Positions 1 to 8,753 of a DNA stretch of 64,000 nucleotides are shown piece by piece (the first letter of the stretch is position 1; every line of letters begins with the position of its first letter). Below the pieces are notes generated by a model. It did no database searches. It saw only the letters and a list, made by a program, of their open reading frames with translations, and was not told the DNA's origin. Position numbers and translations under genes: made by a program. Origin of the DNA: an uncultured Verrucomicrobia subdivision 3 bacterium (GTDB lineage: Bacteria; Verrucomicrobiota; Verrucomicrobiia; Limisphaerales; UBA11358); contig CAINLR010000027.1 of assembly GCA_903850425.1 (NCBI GenBank), forward strand, positions 35,316 through 99,315. Reading direction: 5' to 3'.

Positions 1-169
1 GCGCCCGTGTTTGCGCCTCGGTGACGGTGGTGGCAAAACCGTCCCAACTGTTCCAACCTAGCGGCGGAGTGGGCGCCCACGCCCAATAGGCCGGATCGGC
101 GGCGCGAGCGGAGACGAGCGCGGTGAAAACCAAAGTGCAGACCCAGGTGGCAGGTTTGAGGTGGAGCAT
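1..169 (-). CDS. GH27-type alpha-galactosidase, N-terminal fragment
   Basis: Only the first 56 codons lie in the window; the gene runs off the left edge. The ATG (complement of 167-169) opens a signal peptide with hydrophobic core WVCTLVFTALV and a likely cleavage after SARAA. The mature protein begins with TPPLGWNSWDGF, which is the signature start of glycoside hydrolase family 27 (alpha-galactosidase/alpha-N-acetylgalactosaminidase; usual form TPPMGWNSW). The protein is therefore probably an exported glycosidase releasing alpha-linked galactose from plant or algal polysaccharides or oligosaccharides. The catalytic aspartates lie outside the window, so activity cannot be judged. Confidence 0.8.
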   Translation of the reverse strand, partial: MLHLKPATWVCTLVFTALVSARAADPAYWAWAPTPPLGWNSWDGFATTVTEAQTRA

Positions 170-553
170 ATTTGTCAAAAATTCTAGTTGCGATCTACAT
201 GGAACAAAAGACTTAGCGTGCGGTGGCTGCCGGCAGGATCGAATAATCCCCCCAACCTGTCACGTCAACAAAACTGACGACAGTTGGCCAAGCGGAACCA
301 CTCGCAGCCAACGCACGTCAAACCGCGCTGCCAACCATTGAACGGATACCTGCGCAAACCCCTTGCGGTGCCATGGCTCAACTTCGTCGCGCGCCGAGGC
401 GGTTTTTCAACCGCATGGCGGAAGCCAGGGACAAGGGGATAAACAACAGGCGAATGGCCAGGATTCCCCTGCGCTGCCGCCCTTTGGTTGGGCTCCGCCG
501 CCTCATGTTTTTTGGGTAAAAAGTCCTTTGCCTCGTTACGTCTTGGCGCGGGT
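170..553. other. Intergenic gap, no gene recognised
   Basis: The 384 bases lie between the start of the GH27 gene and the stop of the Rid-domain gene, both on the minus strand. I see no convincing reading frame or strong terminator. A 42-codon minus-strand frame from about 506 to 378 has a hydrophobic stretch but no other support. The segment next to 169 should hold the promoter of the glycosidase gene. Confidence 0.5.
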
Positions 554-1660
554 TCAATGCTCTTTTTCCGCCTCGGCTTCGAGTTCAAACAGCAGGTCAT
601 CCCGGCAGACATCACATTGCGCGGAGACCACCGGCATGGCCGTCAACCGGTTCGCGGCGAGCCATTCGGCGAACACGCCGGCATCGGTCGCGTGGCGAAA
701 ATACGCCGTGGCGCGCGTGAGGTCGGCGAAGCTGAATCCGCGCGCATGGAGAATCTCCTCCACCACGTCCATCGTCAACGCCACTTGTTTGCGGACATCA
801 TCCACCCACACGGTTTTTCCTCCGGGCGCAATGCTCGCCGTGCCGGAAATGTGCAGCCGTCGGCCGGCTGGCGAAGCGAGTTCCATCGCGCGGCTAAACG
901 AGCTGCCGTAGGCGGGCGCGGGGCATTGCAGCGGCGAGGCGACTTCCTGAGCGCGCACAATTTTTTCAAGCGGACGAAAGGCCAGCGCCGCCAGCGCGAG
1001 CGCCGCGCCGGCAGGATTCTTTGCACCCACGCCGGTGCTGGCGGGCAGCGAGCCGGTGCGAAATTTCACGCCGGAATAAATTTTTGTGCGCGCCTGATTG
1101 AAGTCGTCATACCACGCCAAAATATTTTCGAGAAAGAACCACGTCCGCACCGTATCGGCGAGTTCGAAGCCCGCCGCCGCCAGAATTTTTTGCAAATCTT
1201 CCAGGGTTTGCCGGGTCTGCTCCGCGCGGGAAAGCGTCTTGTCGTTTGGCGAAAGGCCGCCGACGAAGCATTGCTGCGCGCCGCCTTCCGTGAACACCGA
1301 CCCCACGATGCGCCCGCCAAAGGTGACGCGCTCCACCGCGCCGGTGAAAGCGTGAACTTGCATTCCCGCGATCGGACCGCCATCGCAGGCCGCGCCTTCC
1401 ACCCACGTCACCGGCCAGTCCACGCGCCCATAAAATTTCTGGAGCGCGGCGGTGGCGGCGGCGCGGGCGCGAACGTGGCCAAACCCCAGCAGGTGCAGCG
1501 GCGCGGCGTCTTGTTCAAGCCATTGCCGGGCGAGGCGGTGGCATAAATCGCCGATGCCTTCACCGGGCTGGGGCGTGACCGTGAAAGAAAATTGCCGAAC
1601 GGATTCGCCTGGCCTTTCCACCAAAGGAAGGCCATCTGGGTTTGAGACGAGTAACGACAT
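554..1660 (-). CDS. Double Rid-domain (YjgF/chorismatase-like) protein
   Basis: The 368-residue protein has an N-terminal segment of about 110 residues and two YjgF/YER057c/UK114 (Rid) folds. The first contains FVGGLSPN and a long QTRQTLEDLQKIL helix (about residues 110-235). The second contains LHISGTASI and VRKQVALTMDVVEEIL (about 265-368). Single-domain RidA proteins deaminate reactive enamines. Double-domain proteins with a GTASI motif include chorismatases of the FkbO/Hyg5/XanB2 type, which hydrolyse chorismate to hydroxybenzoates, and this layout resembles those. A true chorismatase function is inferred only weakly. The ATG at 1660 is preferred over the GTG one codon upstream. No obvious operon partner is seen. 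Confidence 0.65.
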   Translation of the reverse strand: MSLLVSNPDGLPLVERPGESVRQFSFTVTPQPGEGIGDLCHRLARQWLEQDAAPLHLLGFGHVRARAAATAALQKFYGRVDWPVTWVEGAACDGGPIAGMQVHAFTGAVERVTFGGRIVGSVFTEGGAQQCFVGGLSPNDKTLSRAEQTRQTLEDLQKILAAAGFELADTVRTWFFLENILAWYDDFNQARTKIYSGVKFRTGSLPASTGVGAKNPAGAALALAALAFRPLEKIVRAQEVASPLQCPAPAYGSSFSRAMELASPAGRRLHISGTASIAPGGKTVWVDDVRKQVALTMDVVEEILHARGFSFADLTRATAYFRHATDAGVFAEWLAANRLTAMPVVSAQCDVCRDDLLFELEAEAEKEH

Positions 1661-1821
1661 CACGGGTCTTGACGCTGAGGTGGCGACATTAGTTACAAAG
1701 CCGCCGGCACCGAGTTAAATCATTTATTTTGTTCCCAACTCAAATTTGGCGGGCACGCAACAGAATTTGCGGTCGATGATTTATGAAGCCTTTGCCACGG
1801 GCGGCGCGTCTGTAGGAGCAG

Positions 1822-3411
1822 ATGAACCTGTGCGCTGGAAATTTTTCCGCGAGCATCACCCGCTGGGTGAGACTCCTGGTCTTGGTGTCCGCCGTCCGTG
1901 CTTTCGGTGGCACGCCCTTTGAAAGCGCGGCGACGCTGACGCCGCAGGGAAAAATTGACGACTTGGTTTTTGCACGCTTGCAGAAATTGAACATCACGCC
2001 GGCCCACCTCAGTTCCGATGCGGTATTTGTGCGGCGCATTTATCTGGATGTGATCGGCACCCTGCCCACGGCCACGGAAGCCCAACAGTTCATCCTCGAC
2101 CGCAATCCCGACAAACGCCGCGTGCTGATTGACCGGTTGCTGGCGCGCGACGAATTTGCGGATTATCTGGCGCTGAAATGGAGTGATCTGCTCCGCATCA
2201 AGGCCGAGTTTCCCATCAACCTCTGGCCCAACGCGGCGCAGTCTTATTACCGCTGGGTGCGCGACGCCCTCCGCGACAACAAACCCTGCGACCAGTTCGC
2301 CCGCGAACTGCTCACCGCCAGCGGCAGCAATTTTGAAAACCCGCCGGTTAATTTTTATCGCGCGATGCAAAACCGGACGCCCGCCGGCATTGCGCAGACC
2401 GTGGCGCTGACATTTCTCGGCGAACGCGCGGAGCGCTGGCCGTCCAACGACCTCGCCAAGCTCGCAATTTTTTTTGCCAACGTCGGCTACAAAACCACCG
2501 CCGAGTGGAAGGAGGAAGTTGTTTTCTTCAATCCCGCCGCGACCAATGCCGGCGCGCTGAACGGCTCGCCGCTTGAAGCGGTTTTGCCCGACGGCGCGAG
2601 GGCAAAGCTTTCACCCGACCAGGATCCGCGCGCCGGGTTCGCCAACTGGCTGGTGAAGAATCCGCAGTTCGCGCGCCACCTCGCCAACCGCGCGTGGGGA
2701 TGGCTGCTGGGTCGCGGCATCGTCCACGAGGCCGATGATTTCCGCGCGGACAATGCGCCGAGCAACCCGGAACTGCTCGCTTATCTCGAACAGGAACTGG
2801 TTTCATCCGGCTACGATTTCAAGCAGCTCTACCGGCAGATTCTCAATTCCAAAACCTACCAGCTCGCCTCGATTCCGCAGAGCACCAGTGCGGCGGCGGC
2901 GGCGAATTTTGCGTTTTATCCGCTGCGACGGATGGATGCGGAAGTGTTGATTGACGCGCTGGATCAGCTCACCGGCGCGACCGAAAAATATTCCAGCCCA
3001 ATTCCTGAACCTTACACGTTTATTCCCGACAACCTGCGTTCCATCGCCTTGCCCGATGGTAGCATCAGCAGCCCGTTTCTGGAATTGTTCGGGCGCCCCG
3101 CGCGCGACACCGGGCAGGATTCCGAGCGCAACAACCACCTCACCGCCGCGCAAAAACTGTGCCTGCTCAACTCCAGCCAGATGCAGAAAAAAATCGAATC
3201 GTCCCGGATGATTGAATTTCAAACCTCCTCCAACCGCGCGCCGGCGGACATCGCCACGGGGATGTATCTGGGCATCCTGTCGCGGTTTCCCACGGCGGAG
3301 GAAATCAAGACGACGCAGGATTATTTTCAATCCGGCATCGGCAAGCGGCAGGCCGCCGTGGATCTGGCGTGGGCGCTGATGAACAGCACGGAATTTCTCT
3401 ACCGGCATTGA
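1822..3411 (+). CDS. DUF1549/DUF1553 domain exported protein
   Basis: The 529-residue protein has an N-terminal hydrophobic stretch (about residues 14-28) that may be a signal peptide. DUF1549 follows at roughly 45-220 (FVRRIYLDVIGTLPT is its hallmark), then DUF1553 at about 265-510 (NRAWGWLLGRGIVHE and the DFKQLYRQILNSKTYQ helix). Many planctomycete and verrucomicrobial relatives carry a cytochrome c domain (CxxCH) in front; none is present here, so this is the short form. The function of the family is unknown; the proteins are usually encoded beside DUF1501 proteins, as here. The start is supported by a TAGGAG ribosome binding site just upstream. The next gene begins 16 bases after the stop, indicating an operon. 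Confidence 0.88.
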   Translation: MNLCAGNFSASITRWVRLLVLVSAVRAFGGTPFESAATLTPQGKIDDLVFARLQKLNITPAHLSSDAVFVRRIYLDVIGTLPTATEAQQFILDRNPDKRRVLIDRLLARDEFADYLALKWSDLLRIKAEFPINLWPNAAQSYYRWVRDALRDNKPCDQFARELLTASGSNFENPPVNFYRAMQNRTPAGIAQTVALTFLGERAERWPSNDLAKLAIFFANVGYKTTAEWKEEVVFFNPAATNAGALNGSPLEAVLPDGARAKLSPDQDPRAGFANWLVKNPQFARHLANRAWGWLLGRGIVHEADDFRADNAPSNPELLAYLEQELVSSGYDFKQLYRQILNSKTYQLASIPQSTSAAAAANFAFYPLRRMDAEVLIDALDQLTGATEKYSSPIPEPYTFIPDNLRSIALPDGSISSPFLELFGRPARDTGQDSERNNHLTAAQKLCLLNSSQMQKKIESSRMIEFQTSSNRAPADIATGMYLGILSRFPTAEEIKTTQDYFQSGIGKRQAAVDLAWALMNSTEFLYRH

Positions 3412-3427
3412 ATCCAAACTAAAAATT

Positions 3428-4783
3428 ATGAGTGCATTTCATTTTGATTTTGAAAAACAGCGGCCGCGCCTCAGCCGGCGCGAGGCGATTCGCCGCGCCA
3501 TGTTTGCCGCCAGCGGGCTGGTGCTGGCAAATCATTTGTCGTTCAAAGCCTTTGCCGCGCCGAGCACTCCCCGCGCCAAGGCGGTCATCCAAATCTGGAT
3601 GTGGGGCGGGCCGTCGCACCTGGACATTTTTGATCCCAAGCCGGACGCCGGCTACGATTATTGCGGGCCGCTGAAAACGCCGATCGAGACAAACGTCGCC
3701 GGCATTCGCATCGGCGAACTGCTGCCGTCGCTCGCGAAACAGGCCGACAAGTATTCCATCATCCGCAGCATGACGCATGGCAACAACGGCCACGAAACCG
3801 CCTCTTATCTGGTGCAGACCGGGCGGCAGCCGGGCGGGCGCCAGGTGTTTCCATCGGTCGGCGCGGTGGTGTCGCTGATGAAGGGCTACGACGCCGGTTA
3901 CAAGGGGTTGGTGCCGCCTTACGTCGTGCTGACCGAGCCGCAGGGACGGTTTGACGAAGCGGGCTTTTTAGGGTCGCGCTTCAAACCCTTCGCCACGGGC
4001 GGCAACCCGGCGCAACTGCCGTTCGCGGTGGAAGGGGTCGTGGCACCGGGCGTCACGGAGCAGCGCCAGAAAAGCCGCCGCGAGCTGATGCATCACCTCG
4101 ACATGCTGGCGCAGACCTTGCCGGACGATCCGCAAATTGCGGCGGCCACGCAGGCGGAAAACATGGCTTACGACATGATTCTCGGCGACGGCGCGAAGGT
4201 GTTTGATCTCGCGCAGGAGAAACAGGAATTGCGCGACCGTTACGGCAAAAGCAAATTTGGCCAGTCCTGCCTCGTCGCGCGGCGGCTGGTCGAACGCGGC
4301 ATTCCCTACGTCACCATCAACTACGCCGGCTGGGACACGCACAAAGGCAACTTCCAAACCATGCAACGCCAGTTGCCCGATCTGGACAAAGGTTTCGCCA
4401 CGCTGCTGCAAGATCTGGGTGAACGCGGTTTGCTCGACAGCACCATCGTCTGGTGGGGCGGCGAATTCGGCCGCACACCCAAAGTCATGTGGGAAGCGCC
4501 GTGGAATGGCGGGCGCGGCCATTACGGAAAAGTTTTTTCCGCCGTGCTCGCGGGCGGCGGCTTCAAGGGCGGACAGGTCATCGGCGCGTCTGATGCACGC
4601 GGCGAAGAGGTCAAGGAACGCCCGGTGTATCCGGTGGACCTCATCGGCAGCATCTACGCGCAAATGGGCATCGAAGCGACGGCCAAACTGCCGAATCCGC
4701 AAGGCCTGCCGACGTTCGTCCTGCCCGGCGCGGAGGACGGAATCAAATCTGCCGGGCTGCTCAAGGAAATCATGTCCGCATGA
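3428..4783 (+). CDS. DUF1501 family protein, Tat-exported
   Basis: The 451-residue protein starts with a twin-arginine type signal (SRREAIRRAMF followed by a hydrophobic run ending in FAA, about residues 17-43). The body is a sulfatase/alkaline-phosphatase-like DUF1501 domain: IWMWGGPSHLDIFDPKP near residue 55, NGHETASYL, YAGWDTHKGNF and WWGGEFGRTPK. The role of the family is unknown. Its constant pairing with DUF1549/DUF1553 proteins suggests a joint surface or periplasmic function. It is the middle gene of a three-gene operon; its TGA overlaps the next ATG (ATGA at 4780-4783), so translation is probably coupled. Confidence 0.9.
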   Translation: MSAFHFDFEKQRPRLSRREAIRRAMFAASGLVLANHLSFKAFAAPSTPRAKAVIQIWMWGGPSHLDIFDPKPDAGYDYCGPLKTPIETNVAGIRIGELLPSLAKQADKYSIIRSMTHGNNGHETASYLVQTGRQPGGRQVFPSVGAVVSLMKGYDAGYKGLVPPYVVLTEPQGRFDEAGFLGSRFKPFATGGNPAQLPFAVEGVVAPGVTEQRQKSRRELMHHLDMLAQTLPDDPQIAAATQAENMAYDMILGDGAKVFDLAQEKQELRDRYGKSKFGQSCLVARRLVERGIPYVTINYAGWDTHKGNFQTMQRQLPDLDKGFATLLQDLGERGLLDSTIVWWGGEFGRTPKVMWEAPWNGGRGHYGKVFSAVLAGGGFKGGQVIGASDARGEEVKERPVYPVDLIGSIYAQMGIEATAKLPNPQGLPTFVLPGAEDGIKSAGLLKEIMSA

Positions 4784-7050
4784 AAACCTTTCATTCCATT
4801 GCGCTGTTGCTTTTGCTGGGCGCAACCGCCTTTGCCCAGCAAGGCGGACCGCATCTGGCCTACGTTTATCCGGCCGGCGGCAAAGTCGGCGCCACGTTTC
4901 AAATCACCGTCGGCGGGCAATTCTTAATGACGGTTTCCAACGCGTTTGTCACCGGTCCGGGCGTCACGGCGACGGTGCTGGATCATCAGCGGCCGATGAA
5001 CCAGAAAGAATTCAACGAACTGCGCGACCGGCTCAAGGAGTTGCAGGATAAATTTCAGGCGACGCGCAAACGCAATGCCGGCACGAACGTCTGGACGACG
5101 GCGGACGCGACGGAGCGCGAACAAATCCGCACCAGAATTCTCAAGAACCCGCCGAACCGCACCGCGAATCCGGCGATGATTGACTCCGTAATCGTCAAAA
5201 TTTCCATCGCCGCCAACGCCGCGCCGGGCGACCGCGAAATCCGTCTCGCCACGCCCAACGCGCTATCCAACCCGCTCCGCTTTTGCATCGGCACGCTGGC
5301 GGAGATCACCAAGCTCGCCGCCAAACCGGCCAATCCTGATCTCGAAAAATTCATAGAAAAAATGGGCGGCCAACCCGCGCCCGTCGGCACGCCAAAATAC
5401 GAGTCGCGCATTTCGGTGCCGGCCAGCGTCAATGGCCAGATCATGCCCGGCGGCGTGGACCGCTATCATTTTCAGGCCAAGGGTGGCCAGCAACTCGTCA
5501 TCGCCGCCAGCGCGCGACAGCTCATTCCGTATCTCGCCGACGCCGTGCCGGGCTGGTTCGAATCGGTGCTGACACTTTACGATGCCAAGGGCAAGGAACT
5601 GGCCAGCGAAGAGCGGTTCCACTTTCAGCCCGACCCGGTCCTTCATTTTGAAGTGCCGCGCGACGGCGAATACACCGTGGAAATTCACGATTCGATTTTT
5701 CGCGGCCGCGAGGATTTCGTCTATCGTCTGGCCATCGGCGAACTGCCATTCGTCACCGGCATTTACCCGCTCGGCGGCAAAGCGGGCGAAAAAACGTCCG
5801 TTGCCCTGACCGGTTGGAACCTGCCCGAAAAGTCGCTTTCATTCGACGGCGCTGAAACCGGCATCGTTTCCCTGAGCGGAAAATTTATCAATGCCGTTCC
5901 CTTTGCGGTGGACGATCTGCCGGAAGTGTCCGAGCGCGAGTCAAATCATACCGTGGAAACGGCGCAGGCATTGACGCTGCCGGTCATCGTCAACGGTCAC
6001 ATTGGTAAACCGGGTGAGCGCGATGTGTTCCAACTCACCGGCCATGCCGGGCAACAGATTGTGGCGGAAATTTTCGCGCGCCGGCTGAATTCGCCGCTGG
6101 ATTCGTTTTTACGGCTGACCGATGCGGACGGAAAACAAATCGCGTTCAATGACGACTTCGAAGACAAGGGTTCCGGCCTAAACACGCATCACGCTGATTC
6201 GTATCTCACGGCCACGCTGCCGGCGGACGGAACTTATTTCATCCACCTCACCGACACGCAGGGGAAAGGCGGGCCGGACTTCGCGTTTCGGCTGCGGGTC
6301 AGCGAACCGCAGCCGGATTTTGCGCTGCGCGTCGTGCCCTCGAGCCTCAGCCTGCGCGCCGGCCTGAGTGCGCCGCTGACGGTGTTCGCCGTGCGCCGGG
6401 ACGGTTTCACCAATGCGATCACGTTGGCATTAAAAGATGCGCCGGCCGGTTTTTCCTTGAGCGGGGCGCGCATCGCGGAAGGCAAGGACAAGGCGCAGTT
6501 CACCGTCAAAGCCCCGCCGCAGTCGTCGGAAAATATCGTCGCTTTGGCCGTCGTAGGGCAGGCCGTGATCGCGGGCAAAACGATCACGCGCGACGCCGTG
6601 CCGGCCGAAGACATGATGCAGGCCTTCCTCTACCGCCATCTGGTGCCGTCGCAAGAACTCGCCGTGACGGTGGCCGGCCAGCAGCGTTGGTTTATGCGCG
6701 ACGCGTTCAAAATCCTCAGCGCCACGCCGGTGAAGCTTTCGCCGGGCGGCGCGGCGCGGGTGCGCGTGAGCGCGCCGCCGGGAAATTTTTCTGAGCGCTT
6801 CAAACTGGAACTGGACAACGCGCCGGAAGGAATTTCGCTGACGAGCGTTGCCGCCATTCCCGCCGGTCTGGAACTGGTGTTCCAATGCGATGCGGAAAAA
6901 ATGAAGCCGGGAGCCACGGGCAATTTGATTTGCGATGTCGTGCCGAAAAATCAGGAACCGGCTGCCAATCCGAAGAAGCCAGGCAACCAGCCGAAACGCG
7001 CGGCGGCGGCCACGTTGCCCGCCATTCCGTTCACGGTTTTGGCGGAATGA
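4780..7050 (+). CDS. Exported PPC-domain protein of the DUF1501 operon
   Basis: The 756-residue protein begins with a clear Sec signal peptide (MKTFHSIALLLLLGATAFAQ). An Ig-like/IPT-type segment follows (PHLAYVYPAGGKVGATFQITVGGQ). Two bacterial pre-peptidase C-terminal (PPC) beta-sandwich domains are suggested by GGVDRYHFQAKGGQQLVIAASA (about 220-320) and PGERDVFQLTGHAGQQIVAEIFA (about 405-510), each ending in FxFRLxV-like strands. The C-terminal third is more Ig-like sequence. No protease or other catalytic signature is visible, so a binding or structural role on the cell surface is likely. Proteins of this kind commonly accompany DUF1501/DUF1553 genes. Translation is coupled to the preceding gene by the ATGA overlap. 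Confidence 0.82.
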   Translation: MKTFHSIALLLLLGATAFAQQGGPHLAYVYPAGGKVGATFQITVGGQFLMTVSNAFVTGPGVTATVLDHQRPMNQKEFNELRDRLKELQDKFQATRKRNAGTNVWTTADATEREQIRTRILKNPPNRTANPAMIDSVIVKISIAANAAPGDREIRLATPNALSNPLRFCIGTLAEITKLAAKPANPDLEKFIEKMGGQPAPVGTPKYESRISVPASVNGQIMPGGVDRYHFQAKGGQQLVIAASARQLIPYLADAVPGWFESVLTLYDAKGKELASEERFHFQPDPVLHFEVPRDGEYTVEIHDSIFRGREDFVYRLAIGELPFVTGIYPLGGKAGEKTSVALTGWNLPEKSLSFDGAETGIVSLSGKFINAVPFAVDDLPEVSERESNHTVETAQALTLPVIVNGHIGKPGERDVFQLTGHAGQQIVAEIFARRLNSPLDSFLRLTDADGKQIAFNDDFEDKGSGLNTHHADSYLTATLPADGTYFIHLTDTQGKGGPDFAFRLRVSEPQPDFALRVVPSSLSLRAGLSAPLTVFAVRRDGFTNAITLALKDAPAGFSLSGARIAEGKDKAQFTVKAPPQSSENIVALAVVGQAVIAGKTITRDAVPAEDMMQAFLYRHLVPSQELAVTVAGQQRWFMRDAFKILSATPVKLSPGGAARVRVSAPPGNFSERFKLELDNAPEGISLTSVAAIPAGLELVFQCDAEKMKPGATGNLICDVVPKNQEPAANPKKPGNQPKRAAAATLPAIPFTVLAE

Positions 7051-7119
7051 TCCGCATTTTTCAAACCAGGCGATTCGCCCAACCGGCCTTTTCGCCGGCA
7101 ACCAGAGCAGCCTGAAATA

Positions 7120-7608
7120 TTATCGCCTCACGGAAGCGAGCAGCACGGCGGCGATTTTTTCCAAGCCCGCCTGGTCGTCCGCGTCAAAGCGGTTGAGTTT
7201 GGGACTGTCGAGATCCAGCACGCCGAGCAACTGGCCGGCCGGCACGAGCGGCACGACGATTTCCGACTGCGACGCCGGATCGCATGCGATGTGGCCGGGA
7301 AATCTATGAACATCCGGCACCAGCATGGTTGTTCGCATCGTGGCCGCCGTGCCGCAAACTCCTTTGCCAAGTTGGATCCGCACACACGCGGGTTTGCCTT
7401 GGAAGGGGCCGAGCACGAGCTGCCCGTCCACGAGCCGGTAAAAGCCCGCCCAGTTCAAATCCGGCAGCGCGTGCCAGAGCAGCGCGGCGGTGTTGGCGCA
7501 GTTGGCAATGAAGTCGCGCTCGCCATGCAGCAGCGCGCGGAGCTGCGTTTCCAACGCGGCGTAAGTCTGCGCCTTGCTGGTAAAAAGGTGCGGTTTAAGT
7601 TCGAACAT
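7120..7608 (-). CDS. msrC: Free methionine-(R)-sulfoxide reductase, GAF-domain type
   Basis: The 162-residue single GAF-domain protein matches fRMsr (MsrC/YebR) in length and motifs. NWAGFYRL, the loop with ACVRI, GVCGTAA and HIACDPASQSEIVVP, and the terminal LLGVLDLDSP are all present. The three cysteines (in ACVRI, GVCG and IACD) correspond to the redox cysteines of the family, which reduces free methionine-R-sulfoxide with thioredoxin. It stands alone, convergent with the operon ending at 7050 and divergent from the recombinase gene starting near 7662. The ATG at 7608 gives the standard N-terminus. Confidence 0.88.
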   Translation of the reverse strand: MFELKPHLFTSKAQTYAALETQLRALLHGERDFIANCANTAALLWHALPDLNWAGFYRLVDGQLVLGPFQGKPACVRIQLGKGVCGTAATMRTTMLVPDVHRFPGHIACDPASQSEIVVPLVPAGQLLGVLDLDSPKLNRFDADDQAGLEKIAAVLLASVRR

Positions 7609-7661
7609 GGGGGCAATTTGTCTTGGCGGAGCAAGGGGAACAAGCGTGATTTTTTGCGGAC

Positions 7662-8678
7662 TTGGATTACGCTGGCCACAACGTGCAAACCCTCGTGGAA
7701 GATTTTCTGCAATACCTGCGCCACGAGCGCGGGCAGTCGGACAACACGGCGAAGACTTACGCCGCGCTGCTCGGCAAATTCACCGCGTGGGCGGCGCGGC
7801 AGAATGTCACGGACTGGCACACGGTGGACCTGAAGCATCTCATGGCGTTCCTGCAATTCGAGCGGATGCGGAACGTGCTGCCGGCGGGACGAGGAGCGTC
7901 TGCGACGAGCCAGGAAGATAACGTGGCGGACCCCTCCCCTTTTTCCGCTCCTCGCGGAGCGGAGAGGGAGGCCGGACGCCGGTTGAGCGGCGAGAGTGTT
8001 TATCTAGAAATCGCGGCGCTGCGGGCGTTCTACAAATTTGCCGAAAATGAAAAGCTGCTGCCGGCGAACCTGGCGGAAAATCTTTCGCTGCCGCGCCGGT
8101 GGCAGCGGTTGCCCAAGGCGTTGTCGGACGATGAAATCAAACAATTGCTCGTGCCGGAGCGGCCGGAGACAAAAGAAAATTTGTGTGATCAGGCGATTCT
8201 GGAACTGGCTTACGCTTCCGGCCTGCGCTTGTCTGAATTGAAAAACCTGCGGCTGGAGCAACTGCATCTCGACGCGGGATTCATCAATGTCATCGGCAAG
8301 GGCAACAAGGAGCGCGTGGTGCCGGTGGGGCGAACAGCGGTTGCAGCGTTGAATCGTTACCTCGAAGCCGGGCGGCCAAAACTCGTCACGCCCAAATCGC
8401 CGGCGAACGTGTTCCTGACCAAGCGCGGCACGCCGTTCGCGGCGGTGACGTTGTGGTTACACATCAAGAACCGGGTCGCCCGCGCCGGCGTGGCGCGCAA
8501 CATCACGCCCCACATGCTGCGGCACAGTTTCGCGACGCATCTGCTGGAGCATGGCGCGGACTTGCGGGTGATTCAGGAATTGCTCGGCCACGCGAACATC
8601 AGCACGACGGAGGTTTACACGCACGTCACGGGCAACCGGCTGCGGGAGATTCACCGGAAGTTTCATCCGCGAGCGTGA
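7662..8678 (+). CDS. Tyrosine recombinase XerC/XerD family
   Basis: The protein has an N-terminal SAM-like core-binding domain and a C-terminal catalytic domain with the full active-site set: R189 (ASGLRLSELK), K213/K216 (GKGNKERVVPVG), H284 and R287 (HMLRHSFATHLL), H310 (LGHANISTTEVY) and the nucleophile Y319. Cellular Xer proteins resolve chromosome dimers at dif; this one has the same general layout and no phage or integron context. Relative to Xer proteins, about 37 residues (69-105) are inserted in the N-terminal domain between MAFLQFER and RRLSGESVYLEIAALRAFY. The start is uncertain: TTG at 7662 or GTG at 7683, the latter giving a more typical N-terminus. Which of XerC or XerD it is cannot be told. 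Confidence 0.88.
   Translation: MDYAGHNVQTLVEDFLQYLRHERGQSDNTAKTYAALLGKFTAWAARQNVTDWHTVDLKHLMAFLQFERMRNVLPAGRGASATSQEDNVADPSPFSAPRGAEREAGRRLSGESVYLEIAALRAFYKFAENEKLLPANLAENLSLPRRWQRLPKALSDDEIKQLLVPERPETKENLCDQAILELAYASGLRLSELKNLRLEQLHLDAGFINVIGKGNKERVVPVGRTAVAALNRYLEAGRPKLVTPKSPANVFLTKRGTPFAAVTLWLHIKNRVARAGVARNITPHMLRHSFATHLLEHGADLRVIQELLGHANISTTEVYTHVTGNRLREIHRKFHPRA
7866..7976 (+). repeat. Palindromic element inserted in frame inside the recombinase gene
   Basis: The segment encodes the extra residues 69-105 of the Xer protein. It contains a hairpin: a perfect inner stem CCGCTCC/GGAGCGG (7945-7951 with 7956-7962, loop TCGC) and an outer stem CCTCCC/GGGAGG (7933-7938 with 7966-7971). It resembles the CCCTC/GGGAG-rich palindromes found between genes elsewhere in the window (34910-35063). 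Its length keeps the reading frame open. The exact ends are estimated from the protein alignment I expect for Xer enzymes. Confidence 0.55.
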
Positions 8679-8680
8679 AG

Positions 8681-8750
8681 TGGGACAGGCAGCTTGCCTG
8701 TCCAGTGCAACGACAGAACCAATAACACGACAGGCAAGACGCCTGTCCCA
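8681..8750. repeat. Inverted repeat between xer and the Dabb gene
   Basis: Two arms of about 22 bases face each other: TGGGACAGGCAGCTTGCCTG at 8681-8700 plus TCC, and the complementary GACAGGCAAGACGCCTGTCCC at 8729-8749. Each arm is itself partly palindromic (GACAGGC...GCCTGTC). The element fills the gap between the convergent xer and Dabb genes, so it may double as a bidirectional terminator, although no T run follows. Confidence 0.7.
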
Positions 8751-8753
8751 CTC

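Noticed and set aside
7662..8678. Phage or integron integrase
   Set aside because: No phage genes, attachment site or cassette array is nearby; size and motifs fit a chromosomal XerC/D apart from the palindromic insertion.
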